Origin: JBEEOW01 sp041191405 | GTDB taxonomy: Bacteria; Bacteroidota; Bacteroidia; Cytophagales; UBA9547 | DNA: 64,000 nt | NCBI GenBank assembly: GCA_041191405.1 | Contig: JBEEOW010000019.1 | Location: 15,388-79,387, forward strand | Direction: 5' to 3' | Shown: positions 1 to 7,020 of the stretch, one piece after another | How positions within the stretch are numbered: the first letter of the stretch is position 1 | How the letters are laid out: each line of letters opens with the position of its first letter | Program-made: the position numbers and the translations under genes | The notes under the pieces: model-generated | Told to the model about the DNA's origin: nothing | What the model saw: only the letters and a program-made list of their open reading frames with translations | Databases searched by the model: none

Positions 1-649
1 ATTTTTGATTTGCTTGATTTACATGTAAGTAAGCAAAATGTGATTTGAAATTTATTCCATAATGAGGTAACCAAGATAAACCAACCCCTGTACCTAAATC
101 GCCATAATTTATTGAGTTATGGTAAAGCGGTTCTCCATTTGCATTGGTAGGAACATATTCCTTACCATTCCATTGACTATCAAAAGTTGCTTTTGATAAA
201 TCTAAACTTTTATTTACAAATGTGTAATTAAAACCAATTGATAAAAACTTATCTGCATTATAACTTATTGATTGGTGATATGCTAAAAATGTACCAACTT
301 GTCGAGTTGATAAGTTTAAATCACCTGCTTGATCATATAATGTGGATATGCCAATTCCAATCATATTATTTCCTAACCATGACATATTACTAATATTTCC
401 ATCAACACTAAAGTGTGATGTTATATATGGTGTTTTTTGACTTATATATGGTGATTCAATACTTCTCCATTGCTGACGAAAAATAGAAGCTACTCTTATG
501 GTATTTTTATAATGTTCATAATCAAACATTCCTGTATTTGATGGAGAATTATATAAGAAATTTGTTTGAAATTGAGAAAAATGTGCATCTTGTGCTTTAC
601 ATAATAAAGCAAATTGAAATAATATTAATATGTAAATATATCTACTCAA
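1..649 (-). CDS. PorP/SprF-family outer-membrane protein (3' end beyond window)
   Basis: Reading the minus strand from 649 gives an open frame that runs off the window edge. It starts with a short hydrophobic signal peptide ending CKAQ, followed by DAHFSQFQTNFLYNSPSNTG, the characteristic start of the PorP/SprF family (usually QDPHFSQFY..NP). This family is associated with type IX secretion and gliding and is thought to form beta-barrels that anchor CHU_C-type adhesins at the surface. There is no ATG: the frame opens with TTG at 649, directly after an in-frame TAG, and overlaps the last 8 bases of the upstream CHU_C gene, so the two are translationally coupled. An adhesin followed by PorP/SprF is a common pairing, and the neighbour is probably its partner. 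The TTG start is inferred; the family call is secure. Confidence 0.85.
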   Translation of the reverse strand, partial: MSRYIYILILFQFALLCKAQDAHFSQFQTNFLYNSPSNTGMFDYEHYKNTIRVASIFRQQWRSIESPYISQKTPYITSHFSVDGNISNMSWLGNNMIGIGISTLYDQAGDLNLSTRQVGTFLAYHQSISYNADKFLSIGFNYTFVNKSLDLSKATFDSQWNGKEYVPTNANGEPLYHNSINYGDLGTGVGLSWLPHYGINFKSHFAYLHVNQANQK

Positions 650-2804
650 CTAAAGTTATATTACCTTCTTTATGAACTGATTCTCCATCCCAAAATGTGA
701 CTTCTGCAGTATAAACAAATACTTGAGGTGTAAGTTTTTGACCTTTATATACGCCGTCCCAACCTTTGTTTATATTTTCTGTAGTAAATATTTCTTCTCC
801 CCATCTATTAAATAATCTAAATTTTACTGATTGTATATTAATACCTCTTACATATAAAATATCATTAATCCCATCACCATTTGGAGTAAAAGTATTGGGA
901 ATATATAAGTTTTTTAAACAAGAATCAGGGGATAATAAAGTTACTTTTTGGAATTTTATATCTGAATTATTGAATTTTACAGAAACAAAATATTCTCCTT
1001 CTTTAGTATAAGTATGAGAAGGATTAAATTTAGTTGAGATATTTCCATCACCAAAATCCCATAGCCAGTCTCTAGCAGTAATACAAGTTGAATCAAAGTT
1101 TTTGTATTTTCCTAAAAAATTCAATTGTGCAGGTGCACATCTTTCTTGATTAACAATAATATCAACTTCAGGTATTGATGTTGGTCGAACTTTTAATGTG
1201 AAAAATGCTGAATCTCTACAGCCAAAACTATTTGAACCAATTACTTTAAATTTAGTTGTTTGAGAAACAGTTGCAACTGGGTTGTTACATGTATTACATG
1301 ATAGAGGAAATGTAGGTGACCAAGTGTAAGTGTCGGCACCAAAAACTAACAATTGTGTTGGATTCCTAACACAAACTAAGGAATCTCCTAAAAAATTTAA
1401 ATCAGGTTTTGGAAAAATAGTTACAGATCTATCCAAAGTATCTGTACAACCATTTTCGTTATATGCTACTAGTTTTACAAAGTTTGTACCTGTTTGATTA
1501 AATTTATATTTTAGAGATTTACCAACAAGAGTATCGTTATAATTATTATTGAAAATCCATTTGTGTTTGATTGTATTTCCTTCTGATAATACACTATTAC
1601 TAAACAATGTTACCGAATCATTTAAACAAGAGTTTGCAATTGAGAAATCAGCACCAGTTACAGTATTGTATACTTTTACTTGTGTAGTGGCAGTATCTGC
1701 ACAGTAAAGACCCGGATTTGAAATTAAGGTTGCAGTATAAAAACCTACGCCAGGATAGGTGTAGGATGGAGCATATTTTGAAGACGTATCTTTGTCGGTT
1801 GTAGGGTCTCCAAAATTCCATGAATAAAATGCAGCTCCAATACTTTTATTTATAAACTGTACATTAAAATCAGATTTACAAAGTAAAATCACTTCTGGTA
1901 CAGTTGCTTTAGGCTTATCCAAACAATCAACAACATTAAATTGAAAATCACGATAATGGATTGCAATTAATTTTCCATTTCTATATTCTTTAACATTTAC
2001 ACCAACTACATATTGCCCTATTTGATTAGGAAATGCAGTTAAAACTCCTGTTACTGGGTCAATAGCCATTGGAGGATTACCACCAAGTTGATTATTTATA
2101 CTATATCCATTTTCAAAAACAACATTTTTATAAGGAGGACTAGCCGCTGGTACTGGATATATTCCAAACCTTGTGGTATCTCCACCCAAAAAAGGAGCAT
2201 TCAAATCATATACAAGCGAATCTCCGTCAATATCTATAGCTGAGTGGTCAAATTTTAAAGGAAAATTATTACATATAAAAATAGGAGGGAATCGTTTAAA
2301 AGATGGAGAACTATTATTTAATGCTACAGTTGAATCCATTTCTAAATTTGTCCAATAGGTAGCTCCTGAATACCCAGGATCAATTATATTGTTAATAGTT
2401 TGATTTCTACAACAACGTTGATAAGCTAAAACATATCCTTCTTTTTCATATTCTAAAATTACTCTAGTTGTCATTACAGCTTCTTCAACACAAACATTAC
2501 CAGGGGGAGCTTTGCATGAATCTGGTGACAGAAGAGGTAATTTTACAGCAATAGGATTATTAATTGCTACAATCCCCATATATGCACCATCACTTTTTCG
2601 GTAGAAAGTAATATAAGTCGGATTGTCAAAAGGAGGATCACCGTTGTAACAGTCCCTATACATTTTTAATGTAATTTCGTAAACTTTACTCCCTAAGTAT
2701 TTGTAAGACAGTTCACCACCAATAATATGAGTTGCTTTTGTTTGAAAAGCAAAACACATTATTGCAATTATTATTAAATATCTATTAAAGATTAATTTAA
2801 ACAT
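642..2804 (-). CDS. PKD-domain surface protein with gliding-type (CHU_C) C-terminal domain
   Basis: Large exported protein of 720 aa. Residues 1-24 are a signal peptide, and the mature protein begins THIIGGELSYKYLG, a start seen in many Bacteroidota T9SS adhesins. Next comes an N-terminal beta-rich region with cysteines (to about 295). PKD-like Ig folds follow, recognisable from FYSWNFGD (about 330) and WLWDFGDGN with SHTYTKEGEYFV (about 580-610). The last 85 residues (YIPNTFTPNGDGINDILYV ... FNRWGEEIF ... WDGVYKGQ ... GVFVY-like) are a textbook CHU_C / T9SS type B sorting domain. It should be secreted by T9SS and held on the cell surface, probably by the PorP/SprF protein encoded immediately downstream. 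The ligand is unknown. No frameshift or truncation is visible. Confidence 0.9.
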   Translation of the reverse strand: MFKLIFNRYLIIIAIMCFAFQTKATHIIGGELSYKYLGSKVYEITLKMYRDCYNGDPPFDNPTYITFYRKSDGAYMGIVAINNPIAVKLPLLSPDSCKAPPGNVCVEEAVMTTRVILEYEKEGYVLAYQRCCRNQTINNIIDPGYSGATYWTNLEMDSTVALNNSSPSFKRFPPIFICNNFPLKFDHSAIDIDGDSLVYDLNAPFLGGDTTRFGIYPVPAASPPYKNVVFENGYSINNQLGGNPPMAIDPVTGVLTAFPNQIGQYVVGVNVKEYRNGKLIAIHYRDFQFNVVDCLDKPKATVPEVILLCKSDFNVQFINKSIGAAFYSWNFGDPTTDKDTSSKYAPSYTYPGVGFYTATLISNPGLYCADTATTQVKVYNTVTGADFSIANSCLNDSVTLFSNSVLSEGNTIKHKWIFNNNYNDTLVGKSLKYKFNQTGTNFVKLVAYNENGCTDTLDRSVTIFPKPDLNFLGDSLVCVRNPTQLLVFGADTYTWSPTFPLSCNTCNNPVATVSQTTKFKVIGSNSFGCRDSAFFTLKVRPTSIPEVDIIVNQERCAPAQLNFLGKYKNFDSTCITARDWLWDFGDGNISTKFNPSHTYTKEGEYFVSVKFNNSDIKFQKVTLLSPDSCLKNLYIPNTFTPNGDGINDILYVRGINIQSVKFRLFNRWGEEIFTTENINKGWDGVYKGQKLTPQVFVYTAEVTFWDGESVHKEGNITLVE

Positions 2805-2908
2805 TAATTGGTTTGGTCTAATAAAACTAAAATTAAATAAATTATTTCAAAGTATAGTTATAAATACTATTAATAGTAATATAATAACCGATAAAAGTGA
2901 TATTTTTT

Positions 2909-3703
2909 TTAAAAAATAAAAGAAGGTGATTTTGTTTCTTGATAATTGAAAAAATAGCTTAATTCTGCACCATAAGTGGGTGTAATTAATTGTAGTTTTA
3001 TATTTTTTAAGTATGAATTAGAAATAAATTCATTGGTATTTTGAATGTAAATTTTTAAAAATAAACTATTAAATAACAATGATGTTAAATCAGCTTTAAT
3101 CGAAGTGCCGTCAATTAATAATGATGAATAATTTTCGTAAATATCTACATCAAATGGTCTGAAAATATAAATATCACAACTTGCATTAAACCTTAGAGGT
3201 AATGAATTTATATTTATTTTTTTTGATAGCAATAAACCAAAATTTGAATTAAGTTGATTGTAAGTACCTGTTTTTAATGAGTTTACTATTTTTGAGTGGT
3301 TTGAAAATTCAAAGCTTATTTTTTTTACAAAATCAATTGAACCAATCTTTCCAGCATGATAAAATGTACTTTGAAAATCTATTTGTCTGTATTTGAAATT
3401 ATTACTAACATTGAAAATATTTACTTTTGATTTTAAGTTTAAAAACCATTTAGAAGAAAGATTTTGAATGTATGATAGGTGAGGAGTTATACAAATATTC
3501 TCAAACTTATTGTCGATTTTATAATATTTTTGATTTAAACCAGCTATATAAATTGTATTTCTATTTAAATCATTTGATTCTCCGAAAAAATAAAAGTTGT
3601 TTTCTAAATTATAATTATTAAACAAGTAGCTTTTAACTGTTTGAGCATTACTTGAAATGAAAGAAATTAAATAAATTGCTATCAAATAATAATGCTTTTT
3701 CAT
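2909..3703 (-). CDS. Exported hypothetical protein, probable small outer-membrane beta-barrel
   Basis: I do not recognise a named family. The 264-aa product has a clear signal peptide (MKKHYYLIAIYLISF...NAQ, cleavage about residue 21). The rest is made of alternating hydrophobic and polar strands rich in Asn, Ser, Phe and Tyr, with no transmembrane helix. It ends in an aromatic residue (SFIF), as outer-membrane barrels often do. The start lies 4 bases after the stop of the phosphate cotransporter gene, so the two are probably cotranscribed. Codon use and AT content match the neighbours. A role in the outer membrane is inferred from composition only. Confidence 0.6.
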   Translation of the reverse strand: MKKHYYLIAIYLISFISSNAQTVKSYLFNNYNLENNFYFFGESNDLNRNTIYIAGLNQKYYKIDNKFENICITPHLSYIQNLSSKWFLNLKSKVNIFNVSNNFKYRQIDFQSTFYHAGKIGSIDFVKKISFEFSNHSKIVNSLKTGTYNQLNSNFGLLLSKKININSLPLRFNASCDIYIFRPFDVDIYENYSSLLIDGTSIKADLTSLLFNSLFLKIYIQNTNEFISNSYLKNIKLQLITPTYGAELSYFFNYQETKSPSFIF

Positions 3704-3707
3704 TTTT

Positions 3708-4841
3708 TTAATTTCTGTTTAGATAGATAAGAATAAAGGGTATTACGAAAAATATCAGAAAAACATAAATAATCACCAATACTTTATAGTCTCTTGCAAT
3801 TTCACCAATTTTTTTAACAATTTCAATAATGTAATCTCTAACCTTTGGAATTGGTAAAAATAAAAGCATTCCACATAAATTGAAAAGAAAATGAGCCATT
3901 GCTATACTCATGGCTTCTGGTGATTTAGTTAAAGCTGCTACAATTGCTGTAAAGGTTGTCCCGATATTAGCACCTACTATAAAAGGAAATGCTTTTTTTA
4001 GAGAAATTTTGTCTGTAGCAACTATTGGAACAATAAATGAAGTTGTAACAGCACTCGAATGTATTAATGAAGTACTAAATAGCCCCCATGAAAACGAACG
4101 TAATGCTCCACCAAAAATATAATGTGTAATAATTTTTTGAGAGTCACCGATTAAACTATTTTTCATTAATTGGTTAAAAAGTTTGATTGAAATAAATAAT
4201 AGTAATAAAGATAAAATGAATAAAACTAAACCGTTTGGAATTATTGTCTCTAATATTGCATAACCTTTACTATAAAATTTTAAACCTGTTTGAGGTTCTA
4301 TACCATCTATAAAATAACTTACTTTTTCACCAATATATTGAGCCAAATTACTAAATGCACTTGTATAATATTCAACAGGGAACAATATACAGGCTGTAAA
4401 TAAGTTAAATAGATGATGCAACATAGCAGCACTTGTTGCTTTTTTAAACTCTTTTTTGCCATTAATATGACTGATGGTTGTAATTATTGCAGTAATTGTA
4501 GTACCTATATTGGCACCCATTACAATTGGAATTGCAGCCTTTAATGAAATTATACCAGATGCAACCATTACAACTGATATTGTGGTGGTTGTACTACTAC
4601 TTTGAAAAATTGCTGTTATTAACAAACCTATTACTAAAGCTATAAATGGATTGTTGATGGCATATTTAACATTTTCATTTAAAAAAAAATTAATTTTTAG
4701 TGCTGATGCACTCATCATTTCTAAAGAAAATAAAAATAAGATTAAAATAAGAATAAATAAAATTATTTGAGTACCTATATGGAACTGTTTAGATTCATTA
4801 TCGAGTTTAATTTCGTTTTCAAAACTTGAATCTTGTTGCAT
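3708..4841 (-). CDS. Na+/Pi cotransporter family protein (PF02690)
   Basis: Sodium-coupled phosphate transporter of the NptA/PNaS family in the inner membrane, 377 aa with about nine hydrophobic segments. The family's internal duplication is plain: QSSSTTTT in the first half is answered by HSSAVTTS in the second, and GANIGTTITA is answered by GANIGTTFTA. These repeated QSS and GANIGTT segments form the ion and phosphate path in the family. There is no C-terminal PhoU-like domain, so this is the short form. The short Lys/Asp-rich N-terminus before the first membrane helix is cytoplasmic. The gene is divergent from the ArsR-like regulator at 5026; the 184-bp gap carries a cluster of GTTAC elements (4906-4943). 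Control by that regulator is a guess. Confidence 0.85.
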   Translation of the reverse strand: MQQDSSFENEIKLDNESKQFHIGTQIILFILILILFLFSLEMMSASALKINFFLNENVKYAINNPFIALVIGLLITAIFQSSSTTTTISVVMVASGIISLKAAIPIVMGANIGTTITAIITTISHINGKKEFKKATSAAMLHHLFNLFTACILFPVEYYTSAFSNLAQYIGEKVSYFIDGIEPQTGLKFYSKGYAILETIIPNGLVLFILSLLLLFISIKLFNQLMKNSLIGDSQKIITHYIFGGALRSFSWGLFSTSLIHSSAVTTSFIVPIVATDKISLKKAFPFIVGANIGTTFTAIVAALTKSPEAMSIAMAHFLFNLCGMLLFLPIPKVRDYIIEIVKKIGEIARDYKVLVIIYVFLIFFVIPFILIYLNRN

Positions 4842-4905
4842 ATATTTATTTTTATAATATTCAATACAAAAATATAAACATCTTTGAATAATAAAATAAA
4901 AAAAC

Positions 4906-4943
4906 GGTTACTTAAATGTTACCAAATTGTTACTATTGTAACC
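4906..4943. promoter_or_regulatory. Cluster of GTTAC boxes, candidate operator
   Basis: Four GTTAC elements lie within 38 bases between two divergent genes: GGTTAC 4906-4911, GTTACC 4918-4923, GTTAC 4929-4933 and the inverted GTAACC 4938-4943. The first and last form an inverted repeat, and the spacing is close to one helical turn. They could be operators for the ArsR-like protein encoded at 5026 or for a regulator encoded elsewhere. The first box also matches the upstream half of the ECF-type motif found at 13.9-20.8 kb, but no GGTAA box stands at the right place. Confidence 0.4.
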
Positions 4944-5025
4944 AAACTATCAATAATCTGTTATATAATCGTTATTGTTTACCAAAGGGGTTTCAATGTT
5001 AGCAAAGACTAATTAACATTGCCTA

Positions 5026-5337
5026 ATGATTACGAACAATAAAGATAAAGTTGCCTTGAATACCCGTAAAAAATTAGATAATCCTATACGTTCACTGATT
5101 ATGCAAATGATTGAAGAAAGTGAAATTTGTATGAGTTTAGATAGTTTTACTACTGAAATTGCACTTACAAAAGGAGCTATTCAGCAACATTTATATTTTT
5201 TAGAGAAAATTGGTATGATTGGACATTTTAAAATCGGAAAGAACTTTTATTACTACAATAAATCTAAAATTTTAACAGAGACTGAAAAACAAGATTTAAT
5301 TGCACAAACTATTCGCTTTTATGGAATTGCTAAGTAA
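5026..5337 (+). CDS. Small winged-helix (ArsR-like) transcriptional regulator
   Basis: The 103-aa protein is a single winged helix-turn-helix domain. LDNPIRSLIMQMIEE is the first helix; TKGAIQQHLYFLEKIGMIG is the recognition helix with the next turn, in the usual ArsR pattern (S..HL..L...G.I); GKNFYYYNKSKI is the wing. There is no CxC metal-binding motif in the recognition helix, so metal sensing of the ArsR/SmtB kind is not supported. It stands alone, divergent from the phosphate transporter gene, and the GTTAC cluster between them is a possible binding site. The ATG at 5026 is chosen because the domain begins soon after it and no better start lies downstream. The target genes are unknown. 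Confidence 0.7.
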   Translation: MITNNKDKVALNTRKKLDNPIRSLIMQMIEESEICMSLDSFTTEIALTKGAIQQHLYFLEKIGMIGHFKIGKNFYYYNKSKILTETEKQDLIAQTIRFYGIAK

Positions 5338-5340
5338 AGT

Positions 5341-5365
5341 TTAGGGATTAGAGTTTAGGGTTTTC
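5341..5365 (+). repeat. Heptamer array, GTTTAGG flavour, after a stop codon
   Basis: Units TTTAGGG, ATTAGAG and TTTAGGG follow the stop of the regulator gene almost at once. It belongs to the 7-bp-period intergenic family described in the findings and reads in the GTTTAGG orientation downstream of a stop. Confidence 0.7.
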
Positions 5366-5448
5366 AGTAATCCGTTTTCGGTTGTAAGTTTAGTTTATGA
5401 AAAAATAATATTTTAATTTCTTCCTCTAACTTTTCACCACTCACCTAA

Positions 5449-5805
5449 CTACCACTTACTTTTAAGCTCTTCTAAAAACGATTTAACCAATTCAAGTGAT
5501 TTAATTACTTCAGTATTATCTTGTGTAACTGTTTGTTGAACAGGGTTTTCAGATGCTTCTTTTTTAAGTATTTCTTTAGCTCCTTGAAGGGTATAACCTT
5601 TCTCTTTAACCAATTGATACACAACTTTTATATTGTCAATATCTTCTTGGGTAAACTGACGGTTTCCTTTACTATTTTTCTTTGGACGAATAATTTCAAA
5701 CTCACTCTCCCAAAAACGTATTAATGAAGTAGCAACTTTAAAATGTTGCGCCACCTCGCTAATTGAATAATACTTTTTTACAATTTCTTTTTCTTTGTAA
5801 GCCAT
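5449..5805 (-). CDS. MerR-family transcriptional regulator
   Basis: 118-aa DNA-binding protein. Residues 12-80 form a MerR-type winged helix: YYSISEVAQHFKVATSLIRF is the HTH, WESEFEIIRPKKNSKGNRQF the wing with the typical R/Y..D.. continuation, and EDIDNIKVVYQLVKEKGYTL the following helices. The C-terminal part (about 85-118) is a short helical tail with no effector domain. In many Bacteroidota such a gene sits beside an M23 peptidase gene, as here, and both are on the minus strand with 91 bases between them. Target and signal are unknown. The gap before the M23 gene is filled by an inverted heptamer repeat. Confidence 0.8.
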   Translation of the reverse strand: MAYKEKEIVKKYYSISEVAQHFKVATSLIRFWESEFEIIRPKKNSKGNRQFTQEDIDNIKVVYQLVKEKGYTLQGAKEILKKEASENPVQQTVTQDNTEVIKSLELVKSFLEELKSKW

Positions 5806-5815
5806 ATTCTGATAT

Positions 5816-5899
5816 GTTAAGAGTTAAGGGTTTAGAGTTTAGGGTTTTTACTAAAAAACTCAACTCTTTATCTCAACTCGAAATTTAAACTCTAAACTA
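5816..5899. repeat. Inverted heptamer repeat between two minus-strand genes
   Basis: GTTAAGG/GTTTAGA/GTTTAGG units run from about 5816 to 5850, and their reverse complement (AACTCAACTC, AAACTCTAAACT) runs from about 5855 to 5899. Seen from the minus strand, GTTTAGAG follows the stop of the M23 gene and CCCTAAACTC precedes the MerR start. The two arms could fold into a long imperfect hairpin in the transcript. The array touches the last codon of the M23 gene. Confidence 0.7.
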
Positions 5900-6874
5900 A
5901 TTTCCTCCCATTGATTGATTCTCTTCCGAAGCTTTTTCAAGTAATTTTTGGTATTCTTGAGGTTTTAAATCTTGGAAGAAATAATGTACAGGATTTACTT
6001 TTGTACCATTTTTAGTCACTTCGTAGTGTAAGTGAGGTGCAACCGATGTACCTGTTGAACCAACCAAACCTATCAATTGACCACGTTTTACTTTTTGTCC
6101 ACGTTTTACTTTAAATGCACTTAAATGCGCATATTTTGTAACATAACCATAACCATGATTAATTTCGATTTCGTTACCATAACCACTAAAACTACTACTA
6201 GCGGTAATTACTACACCGTCACCAGTGGCATAAACGTTTGTTCCTTTAGGTGCACAAAAATCCAAACCTGTGTGCATTTTCTTCACTTTATAAATTGGGT
6301 GAATTCTAAATCCAAAACCAGAAATAGGAGCTTGCAATTTTTTGTTAGAAACTGGTTGTATTGCAGGAATACTTTTAACCATGTTAGCTTTATTTTTTGC
6401 TAAAGATGTAAGTTGGTCATACGATTTAGATTGCACATACATTTGTTTTTGCAACATTAATAATTTGCTGTGCATTTTAAAAAGTAAATCCTCTTGTTCT
6501 AAATTACTTTTTTTCAAGTCGGCTAAAAGCTTGGTTTTGGCTAAACTTTTAACATCATTTTTAACAGGATGTGCTTCGAAAACGGCTCTGTAAATATTAT
6601 TATCTCTTTCTTGTAGGGCTTCAATTACAGAAATTTGTTCTTCTAATTCTTGATTTAAAAGTTTGTAATGAAAGTGTAATTCCTCGTTTTCTTTCTTTAA
6701 AAGCTGTAATGCAGGTGATTCAAACACATAAGCGTATAATAAAACCATTGTCAAACCAAAAATTACACTTAAACCAATAAATGTAAATCCACCCAAAAGT
6801 CGTTGAATTACAGTGGTTTTAACAGGTTCGTACCTGCAAGTTTCGGTATTGTAATAATATTTTATTCGTGCCAT
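5897..6874 (-). CDS. M23 family (LytM-type) peptidase, membrane-anchored
   Basis: Cell-wall hydrolase of 325 aa. Residues 1-24 are cytoplasmic, 25-50 form one membrane helix, 55-165 are a predicted coiled coil, and 180-300 are the zinc endopeptidase domain. The zinc ligands are visible as H201-x3-D205 (HTGLDF) and the HLH motif at 281-283 (PHLHYEVTKNG). The usual G-rich core (GVVITASSSFSGYGNEIEINHG) and the PVHYF end are present. This layout (TM, coiled coil, LytM) is that of the envelope peptidase widespread in Bacteroidota and often annotated as an M23 or septal-ring peptidase. It should act in the periplasm on peptidoglycan cross-links. The intact HxxxD and HxH ligands suggest an active enzyme rather than an EnvC-like activator. 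Confidence 0.9.
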   Translation of the reverse strand: MARIKYYYNTETCRYEPVKTTVIQRLLGGFTFIGLSVIFGLTMVLLYAYVFESPALQLLKKENEELHFHYKLLNQELEEQISVIEALQERDNNIYRAVFEAHPVKNDVKSLAKTKLLADLKKSNLEQEDLLFKMHSKLLMLQKQMYVQSKSYDQLTSLAKNKANMVKSIPAIQPVSNKKLQAPISGFGFRIHPIYKVKKMHTGLDFCAPKGTNVYATGDGVVITASSSFSGYGNEIEINHGYGYVTKYAHLSAFKVKRGQKVKRGQLIGLVGSTGTSVAPHLHYEVTKNGTKVNPVHYFFQDLKPQEYQKLLEKASEENQSMGGN

Positions 6875-7020
6875 AGTATGTAACTCAGCGAGTTTTTCCG
6901 TATTTTTGAAATTCTTAGCTAAGAGGGTATTAAAGTAAAGCTTTAATATTCGACTGCAAGTTATAAATAATTTCGTAAAGACAAGTTATAGTTTTAAATT
7001 AAAGCTTTAAGTATATCTCA

